Counted from the first letter of the stretch, positions 1 to 11,568 are shown. The stretch is 64,000 nucleotides of DNA from Cydia pomonella (GCF_033807575.1 NC_084725.1:2391001-2455000); one strand, 5' to 3'. The notes: generated from the sequence alone by a model not told the origin. A program made the numbers and translations.

Positions 1-424
1 ATGATAAATGAGCAAAGAGGAAATGGTAGTCACATCGAACGTTGCCTTACAACTCGTAAGCACAAGTCATAATCAGAAGAATACATTGGCCAAGAAGGAA
101 AATAACATCTGGGTATATAAGAATGAAATTTACGATTCTTCTAAGTGGTCGTGGACATCATGCTGTGAAGTTGCAAACTTTATGATCAAGACCCGGATAC
201 ATTTTGTTCTTTACAATTAGGTTTGTTGCCTTGATTAAAACAGTAGGTTCCCTTATAAGGGACTACCATGACTAAACTAACTACTCAGAAATTCATGACT
301 ACTTATAATCTCGAAGAACGTCGCTCGTAAAACCCAGGGCTACTCGTATTGAATTTGGTACTTTCTTTTATATCAATAAAAGTTCAAAACTGGAATTTTA
401 TTTGTACCTGTACAAGTACGCGGG

Positions 425-530
425 GATAGATAGATAGATAGATAGAATTTTTATTGGTATTAATCATACACTGTCAGTTACATTAAAATAATTAATAACA
501 AAATGATGATAAAAATTAGATTTGATTTGA
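425..530 (-). repeat. LINE 3' tail ending in a (TATC)n microsatellite
   Basis: Five GATA units on the + strand next to AATTTTTATTGG. On the minus strand this reads CAATAAAAATTC followed by (TATC)n, the usual form of a lepidopteran LINE 3' end with a short-motif tail. The 5' extent is unclear. Confidence 0.5.
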
Positions 531-599
531 TATGTTCATTTGACAAGAAAAGGCTAAAGGCACCTTTCAAATTATCTCTGCGTACTCTTAGTCACTCAC

Positions 600-701
600 C
601 AGTTGGATGTGTGTCGGTGGGCGGCGGTGGGTGCTGGTAGAATATGGTATTGGATGATACCAGCGGGGCTTGGCTGAGACCCGCTGAACTGGGAGGGATA
701 C
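600..701 (-). CDS. NfI: Probable NfI exon, C-terminal region
   Basis: A 102-bp segment between a pyrimidine-rich acceptor (TTTTACTTCAG) and a consensus donor (CTG then GTGAGTG). Read in phase 1 it gives IPPSSAGLSQAPLVSSNTIF and then YQHPPPPTDTHPTG, a Pro/Ser-rich peptide typical of a transactivation region. Phase 1 at both ends fits the upstream exon 1799-1641; the join supplies A+GT, a Ser codon. The next exon is not visible below position 591. The remaining minus-strand open frames here are shadows. Confidence 0.55.
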
Positions 702-1107
702 CTGAAGTAAAAGATAGAAGCGATTAAGGCATGTGTGAAAAGACCAAAAGGGCCGAGACCTATACGTTAAAGGGGCATTCCCCAAAAAGGTCTACTTTAT
801 CGGGAACGTGACATGTATGGAATCTACCTTAATAACCTGCAGAAAAGTGTATTTTTTTTATTGGTCCTTTATATCATTGTACATATCGGCCCTATCAAGT
901 CCGCTTCTTATGGTTTCAGAAATTACGAAAATAACATCCATATAATTAAATCTATTTATTAAGTATAAGTTCATAAATAGATTTTAATTTTTATAAATAT
1001 ATACTTGAAAAGTGTATTGTATACCGTTAAGTTACAAGCTGAGTTATCAAATATCGGCTTCTCGGCTTTATCAAAAGTGTTAAAAAATAGCATCATATAC
1101 CCGACAC

Positions 1108-1376
1108 TTACCAAGAATTCTCGTGGACTAACCATCTGGTTCTCCTCAGCACACTCAACATATTGCTGACAAATGGACTAGATGGTGGAACGTCGCATGG
1201 GAGAAACTGATGCCCTGGTGGGTCACGACCCCCAGTCCCCAGTATTGAGGTGTCAATGCAAGGACTATTGTACCTGCATTGACACCTCTTGATTCTAAAC
1301 TCTTGAAGGAGCTCGCTAAATAAACTTGGAGAGGGTTTCAATCTTGAAGTGAATCTGACTCTTGAAGGCGGTTGAA
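1108..1376 (-). pseudogene. Possible fourth, more decayed exon copy
   Basis: Weaker similarity to the same exon: it shares a GGTACAATAGTCC-like core and ends in a TTGGTAAGTG donor-like site. It contains a strong hairpin (1248-1287) with arms of about 15 bp around ACTATTGTA. Homology is patchy, so this could be chance plus a separate insertion. Confidence 0.3.
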
Positions 1377-1384
1377 GTACTTAC

Positions 1385-1612
1385 TAAAGAACTGTCCGAT
1401 GAGCATCGATGGTGTGACGTGCTTTGACGGAGATTCTGAACATGTCTCTTAAAAGATTGAGCCTGGATAAATAAATCTTCACTGCAGGATACTTGTACAG
1501 AAACATCGTCCTACAGGCATATGGTGTAGCGTTTACTGCCGAATGGCGACGAGCTATTAATACCCGCAATTTTCTTCGAGCTTTATACTGAAATTAACCT
1601 GCCTCTTGAAGA
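1385..1612 (-). pseudogene. Two decayed tandem copies of the 1641-1799 exon
   Basis: Copy at 1612-1499: begins after TACTCCAG, keeps ATAAAGCTCGA, and ends GTAGGACGATGTTT before a GTACAAGT, aligning with the intact exon, but has an in-frame TAA. Copy at 1462-1385: begins after ATCCAG, keeps the exon start and the exon end with its GTAAGTAC donor, has lost the middle, and carries a 1-base length change. Both lie downstream of the intact exon on the transcribed strand. They look like tandem exon duplications now drifting as intron. Confidence 0.6.
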
Positions 1613-1640
1613 CTGGAGTATACAGATCAAGATCACTTAC

Positions 1641-1799
1641 TGAAACATTGTCCTACGAGCATAGACGGCGTGGCACGCTCTGCCGGAGGCTCGAATGCGG
1701 GCGGTGCGGGACTATTGTATCCGCAGTAGTACCCCGACTCGAGCTTTATGCCGCCTGAGCCGCTTGGGGACTCTGAGCCCGTTTCTTGGAGGATCGAGG
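1641..1799 (-). CDS. NfI: Probable NfI exon, C-terminal region
   Basis: A 159-bp open segment with a good acceptor (pyrimidine-rich, TACTCCAG) and an excellent donor (TTCA then GTAAGTG). The in-frame peptide is rich in Ser, Gly and Pro (SILQETGSESPSGSGG, GYYCGYNSPAPPAFEPP), like the activation region of NFI, and its codons are much more GC-rich than the surrounding intron. It starts and ends in phase 1, matching the exon at 7974-7791 and the exon at 701-600 on the same strand. Assignment to NfI is inference from strand, position and phase; I do not recognise the peptide itself. Confidence 0.6.
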
Positions 1800-4700
1800 C
1801 TGGAGTATAGTAAAAGGTTATTAACATGATATATGAGTATCTTCATACAAGTAAACATAGTTGTTTAGTAATTCTGAAGATGTAACTATCAGTTTTAAAC
1901 AGAGATTCGGCTTCCTAGCTCACTGCATACAAATTCCAACTCTCAGAAAAAGCAAAAGAAAGCGAATAAAGCATGTAGAGTGTGTTGTGAATGCTCTTGA
2001 AGTGTAAGCACTTAGCAAAACCATTTATAAATGACCCATTGTGAAACAAAATTAATCATTTAGTAGATATAAAAGGACTGAAAGATTATATTTAAATCTA
2101 AGACCTTTCGCCCCTTTGTAAGGATTACTTAAACAATTACTCGTAATTTTAGAATTGTCTCGATGAGTATTAGATGCCTGTGGTACGAAAAGTACAGACA
2201 GCGACAAAAGCTTGTACCAAAAATGATTTTTTTGCCTAAAACTTATTAAGAATATTAGTAGAAATCTTCAGAAGAATTCTTTCTCTTATATCTATGTAAT
2301 AGAGTAGTAAAGATTACCTTTGGACAGCTTCCAGAGTTCCTTCGACGAGAAGACGCCGGTCGCTAGAATAATATCGTTGCAAATTACTCCGTTGTACGGA
2401 TTGTGGCTATAGCCTGAAAGTTCCCAGATACATTCAGTACGCGTGACATTTCTGTAAACTAGGGGGTCATTTCAGCAACTAATATGTCGAGACTTGTCAA
2501 ATATCAGGCTGATTATGGAGCTACTGCTCATTTTACTGGGGTAGTAGATCTCCTGTATCTACACATGTCTTTTAAATCTTTAAACAAAAAATTATGGAAG
2601 TGTGTAGAAATATGTTATACTAACAAAAAATAAATCGGTTCAGAAATTTCGGAGCTATGAAGTAACAAATATAAAAGAAAAAAAAAAACATTCTAAGAAA
2701 CTCCTCCTTTTGAAATCCTGAAGTCGGATAAAAATAAATTTAGAAGTGAAAAACATCGGTTAATACTAAAATGTTTAAGTACTGTAGAAAGTATTAAACA
2801 CTGAACGTGGTAACGTTCTATTTGAATGTAAATATAACAACAATGTTACTTACATCAAAATTGTGTAATTGATTTGCAAGATGGACAAATACCAAAATGT
2901 GTAAATAATTAATAAGAATTAAAAAATGAACAAAATTTATAGTTTTTTTCTCTAAAATCCGAGATAAAACATGGACCACTTCATATTGCTGAAATGAACC
3001 AACAACTAGAAACTAAACAGTTCAAGGATCCATACAACTGTATGAACGCTAGAACCGAATCTATGTATATCTAATACTATATCCAATGGTCTATAGTAAT
3101 TTTCCATACAAATACAGGGGGCATATTTACAGAAAGCCACATATACATTCCTCTGGATGAGACATCGCATACCAAAAATATCAAGTCTATTTATAATAAG
3201 AGATGTGACTGATATTTCAAGACAGATAAGTCATAGAAGCCAAAGAACAAAAAGGTCGTAACCATTGTATTTAGTGATATATTTATAATCTTTCTTTTCA
3301 GTGCATCTTTAATAGTATTTACATTCTAGATATAATATAAAAAGCATACTGCCTTGAATCGTAATGTCATGTCATTAAAGGTTAAATTAGACAAATCTGC
3401 GCGTCATCGTGGATGACACGAACTATAGCTACATATAATGTCGTTGAAACAGCTGACATTTTTGGCTGCATCGACTCATCGTCAATTATCATTTAAAACT
3501 GAAAAACGTCAATGCTTTTCTGTAACTAAAATGAAGTATACGTTAGAAAAGCATCGGCACATACGGAGATAAAAAGAGTGAAAGAGAAAGAACACCGACT
3601 ACATGTACAAATAACAACAAACGAGCATGATCAAATCAATACTAGTGAGCGAAAATTCATGAAATAATTTCTAAATACGAGATAGAATCAGTCCCTATAG
3701 AAATGTATTGTCGACAAAAAGCATTATGAATTGTTCTTAGTAATATAGGTAGTAGTAGATAATCTTGAACGTTAAAGAAATATCTTCCAGATAACCTTTT
3801 AAAATGAAAACAGTATAAGGTATACAAGAAATCATAGAAATTAGTCGATTATCAGTCAGTGCAAACAAAACTGCGTAAATGAACAATTTTTCAATAAAAT
3901 CAAATCATGATTTAAACCTTCGCTCACAGTAAAGATTTAAAGACAAAAATACGTCCAAATCAGAAAATAATTTTGAAACCAAAAAGCATGAAAGGTGTGA
4001 GAGCAAGCCAATGCGGGATTAAGATTTAAAAATCCACAAATTACTAGAGAAAATTAAAGAAAATTTGAAAGACACTGTGCAACACCAATCATGGGTTATG
4101 TTGTTTCTTTAGAAGTAAACGTTATGGTCAGTGTACTTTTTTTTTTTTTTAATACAAACAGAATTTGTGACAACGTATATCAAAACCTATACCAGTGTAC
4201 CAGTAATATTAATAATTTTACATTTAAGGTCTATGTGGGGGAGGCCTAAGGGTAGACCTTCTATAAGCTCTTTTATCGCTTTTAAATCTTGCGCATCAGT
4301 GTCTGACCGACAAATGTATACAATTACGAAAGTCCTTGCTCTATGCAAGGCTCGGAATCTTTTAAAAATAGACTAAAAAACTTTCATAAGATCGCGAACA
4401 TGTTAAGAACTTTATTATTACCTATGTAAACCGGTTTATTCGACGAACCCGGCCGGCCAGGTGGTGTACCGAGTAAACAAAGACACCGACCTAGGAAGAA
4501 ACCGGTTTTTATCGTTCTAAACCGGTTAATCTAACAAGAACTTTATGAAAATATTCTCCTAAAAAATAACGGTTTTACGAACGAAATTAAAAGGTTTTGC
4601 GTTGAGTACATGATAACGGTTTGGAAATTTAAACGGTTTCCGATGATGGTATTCCCTGCCATGAATTTTATATGGCAGTCTTCTCCACATTGACCTTACT

Positions 4701-4936
4701 CCGTAATAAAAAAAAACTGTTTGAGTGGACTGAACCAGTTTTGGTATGGTTTATGTTATTTTATTCTTTTGTTTCATAATCCTTATTCTAAATTGTGATT
4801 TTTTGTAATAGAACTGAGCATCATCATTATATTTTTAAGATTTGATATTTTACTGTTTTGAAAAAACTAGACACGTCGAGTTTTATGCGAAGGAATCGGT
4901 GATAGTTTTGACAACCATCAGTGCATTGTATCTGGG

Positions 4937-5190
4937 AATATTACGCGAAACTCTGCGTAGGGGGCGCCACTACCACGATCCATCACATCCTGAGGGTCTA
5001 CCGCGAAACAAGAACATCGAAATTTCATTATCTAACATCTCTATCACTCTTGCGTAGTCGAGCGAGGCGGATAATTAAATTTCGATTTTCGCGTTTTCCG
5101 GCAGGCCATTTGTAAGCAAACCGTCTTGATGCATCAATGTCATATTTTATTATCTTATTAAAAAACAGTACAAACACAGCAGTAATTTTG
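4937..5190 (+). mobile_element. Partial MITE, AATAGGGA-TIR family
   Basis: Matches the full copy at 49714-50062 in reverse: GGAATATTACGCGAAACTC, a GGGGGCGCCACTACCAC block, CTACCGCGAAAC, and a TTTGTAAGCAAACCGTC block. It stops near 5190, so the far terminus is missing. The overlapping short open frames are not genes. Confidence 0.75.
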
Positions 5191-6230
5191 CCATAAATTT
5201 GATAATATTTTTTATCAGTTTTATTTATAAGGACTTCTGTCACTTTGCCTTTTGGGATATTATCGTTTAGTTTTAAATAGTAGTGATTATTAGACCCCCC
5301 GCTGCGTTCATTTGGTTTCAGAAATTGTAACATCTAATTATAAAAGCTATTTTAAAACTAAACAACTTTGTGTCATCGGTGACTGACTTAAGCTACAACG
5401 AGTTTAGACTTTCAATCTTGTAGTATTCTTGTGAATGCACTTGCTATATGACGAGTTACCAAATGAATTTCAGTACCAAACTTTACGTCAGATTTAAATC
5501 TTGAAGAAATATATTTGATGTAAAATCATAATTAGTGTGTGATTCAGATTTAGTTAAGGCATTTCGTTTCCTTCTATTAGATATATTTTCACATATCATA
5601 GTTATCATTTATGAGTATAACATTTCAAATCTCTATTCGTCCTGTCTAACGAATCAAAAAAAATTGATGCGACTTTCTTTCAATTTTTTTAGATAGATTT
5701 TATTACGTCGTTGTCAAGGTTTATCAATTTACTATTAATCCTATGGTAACTTTCAAACTATGGTTTAGATATTTTACAATCATTTTTTTCATAATTTATT
5801 CTCTTTTTTACAGGCATTTATGTCGAAATTCGTAAACCGACCACCATGATAAAGAAACAACACACCGCACACCGACAGCGCCGGCGTTACCTTTGCTCTT
5901 GGCGTCGTGTTCGTTCTCTTTCTCCCTCGGGTTGGGTGAGAGAGAGCCACTTAGGATATCTGAAACACATTAGCTGTTAAAGGATATGATGAACTTATTT
6001 TATGATCAAAGGTCACCAAGCTATGACCCGTAAGCTAAATCTTAAGGCCCGTCCAGACGAGATCATCAAATCGACCAATTCGTCCAGGAAAAAAATTGTT
6101 TATTGTCCACACGTACACAATTTAATCACTAATTTTAGATTTACAGTGACATTCGAGAGCTCGAAATTAAAAAATGCCCCCAAACCCGCATAATAGTTAG
6201 AATGGCATTGTTTCGTCCGTATCTCCATTT

Positions 6231-6420
6231 GATATATGATATGATATGATATGATATTTATTGGTAAATATTTACATTTACAAGTCCTTCTATATACAAT
6301 TATCTTGTGATAGATTTTACATTGTTTTACTTACTATACTCATGTATTAATAACTTTCGACTCGTATAGCATTAAAAAATATTACAATACAATACAACGA
6401 GATATTATTATACTCCTATA
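6231..6420 (-). repeat. LINE 3' end with (ATATC)n tail
   Basis: Four to five ATGAT-type pentamers beside ATTTATTGGTAAATATTTAC. On the minus strand this reads CCAATAAATATC followed by (ATATC)n. The adjoining AT-rich 160 bp resembles a LINE 3' UTR; the boundary is approximate. Confidence 0.45.
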
Positions 6421-7790
6421 TAGTTTAGTAGGTACACGATTGAGCCAAAGATCGGTCAAAGTCTTAAAACCAAATCAAGTGCGCTATTTTTTGATTGGAT
6501 CAGACAGTTAGATCAGATTGAGCGAAAATTATCTCATCTGGACTGGACTTAAGAAATCCAAAGGCGTACAATCCGGCCCTGAAAAACCAAGATGAAGATC
6601 AAAAAGCTATGGCCATCTGGACAAAATGTTTAGAAACTCGCGGTCCAATAGTAATTTGATAATGATGCATAAATTAATATCAGAGCATCTTATACCTCTT
6701 TATTTTCATGCCTCTAGCTCCAGCACATTTAACAACAAAAATTGTTAAGCAGATGAAGGAAACGCTAGCTCTCGATTTATTGCAACTCCAATAACAATGC
6801 TTTCAAAAACGAATGCAATTCAATGCAATGTTATGCTTAAAACAAAATCCAGTTAAAAATTATCTATTAATTTCAGTGCCAGAAATGGTTCGGCCAATTT
6901 CAGAATTTAGGATTTCTGCGGTCTATAGTCAAAACCGGGTGGTTGTGGTGGCTCATATGGTCATAATAATTAGACCACGGAAGTTTAGGACCAGCAAACA
7001 GAATGGCCGAAATAATGTGACAAAATGCTAAAATATCTGCATTTGACTCTCATGAAAGGTGTAAAAGCTTTTCAAATAATTTAACTACTTTTGTAGACTG
7101 ATAAAAGATTATTGCTGTTAATCACTTTTGATGGTGTATGACAAACATTTAAATAGTTGCATACGAATTGTTAGTACACGGTCAAAAGGGTAATAAAAGG
7201 TACACCTAGTACTCGCTATTAGATATATCTGAACGGCCAAGGTGTTCTAAATTAACATGCACTTTAACATCTGTAAAATAAAAGTTTTGATCAGATATTT
7301 ATGAACACCTTAGCTGCCCATGTATGTGATGGCCACTTGTGAGTGACATAAGCAATTTTACATTTGTAGGTACACAGAGAGTCGGCAGTTTAGTAAACTA
7401 TTTGTCTATACTACACTATTTCAGGACTGAACGCTTTAACTATGAGACCAACTGAAACCCCGAAAAATATTATCTATTATGTAATTATGATAGGGCCTCA
7501 TTTTTTTGCGATTCTTAGGTTCTGTACCCATGACCTATTAATCATTTCGTAGTTTAAATGGTAGGTTAAACAAGCATCCTGTCCGCCTCTCCATGCACCA
7601 TGCGGATCAGTGGCGATCGACCTGAGCTCAGCGGGGCATGCAGCGTTGCGTTAAGCGTCACTGAAGTCAATCACATATATTTGTTTAACATAGACGCGCG
7701 CTGGACACCCCACTGCCGCTGGCCACCATGCTAGCTATCTACAAGTTAGATAAGTGAGCGAAAGACCTGGCAGACCGTCGCTCCCATTAC

Positions 7791-7974
7791 CATAGCTGTT
7801 GATGAAGTTGGCCAGGTACAGGTCTAGCTCCCTCACGGACACGTTGATGTGGTATGGGTTGACGCAGAGGCCGGGCTGTGCGCATTCAGGGTGCTTCTCG
7901 AGACGTTCACCGTCTGTACTCTCGAGGGGTATCGCTTTGAATAGTATTACCATTACTAGGTCTAGGCGCCACAC
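7791..7974 (-). CDS. NfI: NfI exon, end of DNA-binding domain
   Basis: Starts with GTG (Val, internal, not a start codon) directly after a TTTTCCAG acceptor and reads VWRLDLVMVILFKAIPLEST, DGERL, then CVNPYHINVSVRELDLYLAN and FINSY. This is the C-terminal third of the NFI DNA-binding and dimerisation domain. The likely donor is ATG then GTAATG, leaving one base (phase 1); a later weak GT at about 7766 is an alternative, so the 3' boundary is less certain than the rest. Phase 1 matches the start of the candidate exon at 1799. Confidence 0.92.
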
Positions 7975-8169
7975 CTGGAAAATAAAATTGGGTGTTTAAG
8001 GATTTGTTGTGATTTTTTGGGACTTTACTCTCTGTGTGACACTTAGTTCTGACATTGAAGTTATGTCTATGTCTAAATTATGTTTTATAATTATTGGACC
8101 GTCGTCGTTGCATACTAAATCCACGCCACCATAAAGCCGTGACTGCAAATTAGAAATTCGATATCTCAG

Positions 8170-8346
8170 ATAGAGTTAAACCAGGACAAGTTTGCAACGA
8201 TTTTGATAGCACACCTAGTGCAAGTGTTATTTTAAACGTCAACGTTCAAACGTCAAACGTTCTATGAAATTATAACGTATAAGTAACACTTGCACTTCGT
8301 GTGCTATCAAAATCATTGCAGACTTATATTGGTCTAACTCTATCTG
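8170..8346. mobile_element. Palindromic MITE in NfI intron
   Basis: About 60-bp imperfect inverted arms: AGATAGAGTTAAACCA ... GATTTTGATAGCACAC ... GCAAGTGTTA on the left and the reverse complements on the right, around a CGTCAAACGT-rich centre. This is a well-spread lepidopteran hairpin repeat. No TSD was resolved beyond TA-rich flanks. Confidence 0.75.
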
Positions 8347-8410
8347 TCAAAATTTTACTGATAACATGTGAGTATACGTATAATTATGTAACTATATCTA
8401 TCTCATCTTA

Positions 8411-8660
8411 AATATCAGCCTACCTCATCTTGGCCTTCTGAATTTGGTTTGAGAGCACACACACGGCTGGCGTTATCCCGGTGATACTCAGGACGAATAT
8501 CTTCTTCTTCTATTTTTATAGTTATATACAAACATATATCTGTCTTACCTTATCAGCCTGTCTCAAGCATTTTATCCTCCTCATCTTGACCTTCTGAATT
8601 CGATTTGAGAGCACACATATGGCCGGCCTTGACCCGGAGATACTCAGGACGAATATCTTC
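8411..8660 (-). pseudogene. Two decayed tandem copies of the 3' half of the 8709-8900 NfI exon
   Basis: Copy at 8660-8549 keeps 35 consecutive in-frame codons (FVLSISGSRPAICVLSN, KMRRIKCLRQADK) and a GTAAGA donor, but lacks the 5' half of the exon and has a 1-base insertion near its start. Copy at 8504-8411 keeps FVLSITG and CVLSN but hits a stop after KMR through a small deletion. Intron sequence between the copies is also repeated, so the unit (about 160 bp) spans exon and intron. They are probably not spliced in for lack of an acceptor, but the donor sites are intact. Confidence 0.75.
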
Positions 8661-8708
8661 CAACATTGTCTATTTCTATAGTTATATATAAACATATATC
8701 TGTCTCAC

Positions 8709-8900
8709 CTTATCAGCCTGTCTCAAGCAGTCTATCCTCCTCATCTTGCCCTTCTGATCTGGGTTGGAGAGCACACACACAGCCGGCCTTTTCCCTGTGA
8801 TGCTCAGGACGAAATCCTCCCGGCAATCCTGTGTGATGTCCTTTCTCAACTTTCCTAACAGCCGCGACGCCCATTTTTGTTTTACTTCTGCCTTTTCGTT
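8709..8900 (-). CDS. NfI: NfI exon, central DNA-binding domain
   Basis: A 64-codon exon reading NEKAEVKQKWASRLLGKLRK, then DITQDCREDFVLSITGK, then CVLSNPDQKGKMRRIDCLRQ and ending in ADK. These are near-invariant NFI segments, including conserved cysteines needed for DNA binding. The acceptor is ATTCCAG before AACG and the donor is AAG then GTGAGA, phase 0 at both ends, so it joins in frame to the exons on either side. The longer minus-strand open frame overlapping it is in a different reading frame and is a shadow. Two decayed copies of its 3' part lie just downstream in the intron. Confidence 0.95.
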
Positions 8901-9136
8901 CTGGAATATCCGTTAAAATGGTTAAATTTAATTTCAAATTGTCTACTATTGCCGGAGAGTAGTCAAAGAAATATAATTTCGCCTCGTACTCGTAAAGTAC
9001 TGTTTTTCGCCATATGTTGTATCTATACAGTCAACATCGACACTAGCGAATGGAATAATGCTCCAAAATCTGCTATCCTAGATTCCGACTCCAAATAGAT
9101 ATATCAATTTAATTCGTGTCAAGTACAGTAACAAGA

Positions 9137-9248
9137 TTTAATTTGTGACCCGATTCGTACCTTATCACGGTGACAATAGTATGAAGGCTCTAGCGACTCT
9201 CATGTTGTTTAACACTGTGACAAGATTCGAAATGGGTCACAAATTAAA
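9137..9248. repeat. Inverted repeat, possible short MITE
   Basis: Perfect 15-bp arms (TTTAATTTGTGACCC at 9137-9151 and its reverse complement at 9234-9248) enclose 82 bp with further partial pairing (CGATTCG/CGAA). Confidence 0.5.
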
Positions 9249-9348
9249 TATTTTGGCTGTGTCTGTCACAGTCTAATTGTTCTGCATACACTTATATATT
9301 TTAATTAAGCTATTTATTAGATAATGGTAGACTTTTGACACGTAATCT

Positions 9349-9375
9349 GATCCGTTACTTTTGATGCTGGCAGTT
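9349..9375. repeat. Solo arm of the TA-MITE seen at 31878
   Basis: GATCCGTTACTTTTGATGCT followed by GGCAGT matches the 24-bp terminal repeat of the MITE at 31878-32097 with two or three changes. No partner arm is visible within about 300 bp. Confidence 0.5.
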
Positions 9376-9393
9376 CATACATTCAACCCCGTT

Positions 9394-9562
9394 AATAGGG
9401 AATATTACGCAAAACTCTGCTTAGGGGGCGCCACTGCGACAATCCATCACAGCTGACATCTGAGTTGAGGGTCTACCGCGAAACAAGAAAATCGAGGTTA
9501 GATAACCTATCGGTACCAGTGCTGCACTCTGGCGGCAGAACATTGCAGTAATACTCCCTATT
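9394..9562. mobile_element. Internally deleted MITE, AATAGGGA-TIR family
   Basis: Both termini are present (AATAGGGAATATTAC at 9394 and its near reverse complement ending at 9562), with the terminal blocks of the 49714-50062 copy (GGGGGCGCCACT, and CTCTGGCGGCAGAACATTGC) but only 169 bp in total against 349. Confidence 0.75.
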
Positions 9563-11312
9563 TCAGTGGTAAAAGCAGGCAATATATACATATTTTACTA
9601 GTTTACGCATCGTAGCATGATATAGATACCGTTATCTTTTCTATTAAATCACCATTTGTAAATAAACATTGAAAATTACCTGTAATTCATACTTTGTATG
9701 CCGCTCCTCTTCAAGACTCATCCGTTTTTCGTGTTTCTTATAATATTTCCGCTTCGCCGCTTGCAGATTGAACCATGTGTACGAAAAGGACTTTACGAAG
9801 GGCATCAGGGCCTCTATGAACGGATGGAACTCGTCCTGTGAACATTCCAATAACCAGAAACTTATTAGAACTAAAATACAAACAGATATTCAATGTCAGA
9901 TCCCGATATTTATTTCTTTTAAAATCTTGATAACGACAAATTCATCCGCTAACGAAAACATACGATTCTAGGCCTGTGAAAACAACCTTTAAAATTTTGA
10001 CGTATTTGTCTTTTCATAATTAAAATCATTAATATATCAAAGAAAATGGTATCTACAATTTTGTTGCCAGGAGGGTGTTTTTATGACAGGATCTTAGAAA
10101 CGGTGCTTTTTGTTTTGTATTAGACCCGTATATGATATAACGGTAAAATTATCAATAATATAAACACAAAAGAATATTTTACAATCTTCCGTTACAGGGA
10201 CTTGAACCCGACTTTTTTTTGACTGGCGCCCAACGTGGTACTATATTTTGGCGACGAGAACTCTTCCACAAAACTTCTCAAGTTTTTACAAGCAGTTAGC
10301 TGTAAAATATTGCTGCTTTCAGGAAACTTGAAGACAATGGACCGTAGATCAAATGCAATTCTTATAGGAATAGTTAATCCAAACTTCGTTAGTTTATAAC
10401 TTAAATAGCTGTGGAATGGAAACATTCGTTAATTATGGCATACAAACATTTTTCTAAACGAGTACGAAAGGATCGACATTATTAACATAGTATATGTGAG
10501 TGTTTTGATGATATATTATTATAATATATGCTCAAAACATCATACAAAGTAAACATAGGCTTTTTAAAATGGAAGACAAAAAGCTGCAAGGCGAACGTCG
10601 TATTCTATATTTTTTTTAAATTGGTTTGGTTTAGGTATATAATATATAAACACACATATGGGTACATTAATATAATTGCGTTATCTATGTTCGAGCCGAT
10701 AAGAAATATGTTTAGTTTGTTGTTCAAATCACCCCAAAGATATATAGTATTTTTTGATTGTATTTTTATTAAATACTTAGGTAAAAATATCGTTATTTAC
10801 GGGTTGGGAACTTAATTATCAGAATGGAAATTGTACAACAAATTCGTTTAAAACCAAAATATTAATTGCTTATCATAAAAAAGAGAAAAAATGTACTGAA
10901 GTACAATGCTCTAGAGCAGAAAGCAAACGTATCATTGCACACTTTTTAGAACAACAACGCCCCACTTTAAGAGCATGAAAAATGAAAAATCCTTTTAATT
11001 TTTCACCTGCAGGCTTAGCCATAGAAAAATAAGCTCAGAGGCTTAGCACAGCGCCGTGACAGTATCTAGACCTAGTATTGATTAGAGAGGGACGGATTTA
11101 TATATCTCGCGTGCGAGGTACTGTCACGGGGCTCCTGTGTGACGCCTACTGACCGAATACGTCAGTCCTATACAGTACCTTTATAGGTAAACTGGATTGA
11201 TAAGCAACAGGTGACCCATGATAGGTGTTGCTATATAAGCTGACATTATCATAACTTACGGGCTTTTGAAAGCTTTTATCAATAGACTAGCTATGAATTT
11301 ATGGATACAGAT
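9563..11312. other. NfI upstream intron, no recognised element
   Basis: Apart from the exon at 9680-9835, this is AT-rich sequence with no supported coding or RNA gene. A short inverted repeat (CCGTGACAGTA near 11054 with its reverse complement near 11118) surrounds a GCGTGCGAGG segment. Confidence 0.4.
9680..9835 (-). CDS. NfI: NfI exon, start of DNA-binding domain
   Basis: A 52-codon exon beginning DEFHPFIEAL and containing SYTWFNLQ, KRKYYKKHEKRMS and EEER, the hallmark start of the nuclear factor I DNA-binding domain. NFI proteins bind TTGGC(N5)GCCAA as dimers in the nucleus and regulate transcription. The acceptor (TGTTCACAG before GAC) and donor (CAG then GTAATT) are consensus, and the exon is phase 0 at both ends. 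In vertebrate NFI genes an intron also falls just before DEF, which supports the start. A short N-terminal exon must lie upstream at higher coordinates; I did not find it. The identity rests on the family motif seen in the translation. Confidence 0.95.
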
Positions 11313-11315
11313 TAA

Positions 11316-11568
11316 CGGCCCGATTTGAAGAATGAGATACGATAACGATAAGATCTGGTTTAGACAAGTAGTCATTTAGATATCCTTTGCATGTCGTATA
11401 ATTGACAGAAGCAGCTCGTCACCAATGTCACTTTGACGTTAGAAATATCGTAGATAGACCTTACTGGGATCACATCGGAATCGAAATAACGTAAATTATG
11501 ACATGTCGTTTAGTTATCGATCTTTTAAAGACCTTAAACGTGTCTTAATCATTCTTCGAATCGGGTCG
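11316..11568. mobile_element. MITE with TAA target-site duplication
   Basis: A 253-bp element with terminal repeats CGGCCCGATTTGAAGAATGA and the near reverse complement ATCATTCTTCGAATCGGGTCG. It is flanked by TAA at 11313-11315 and 11569-11571. A 3-bp TWA duplication is the PIF/Harbinger mark. A second copy lies inverted at 21270-21511. Confidence 0.75.

Larger units (their letters stand above)
1800..7790 (-). other. NfI: NfI intron (if the 1641-1799 exon is correct)
   Basis: About 6 kb, AT-rich, with no further coding segment I can support. It holds a partial MITE (4937-5190) and a LINE 3' tail (6231-6420). A GC-rich patch (7575-7735) next to the last DNA-binding exon could hide alternative coding sequence, but no open frame with splice sites is clear. 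The stretch 1830-4900 shows only AT-rich unique-looking sequence. Confidence 0.45.

Noticed and set aside
8713..8937. 74-residue minus-strand open frame
   Set aside because: Out of frame with the NfI exon; the real coding frame is the one giving LRKDITQDCREDF with splice sites at 8900 and 8709.
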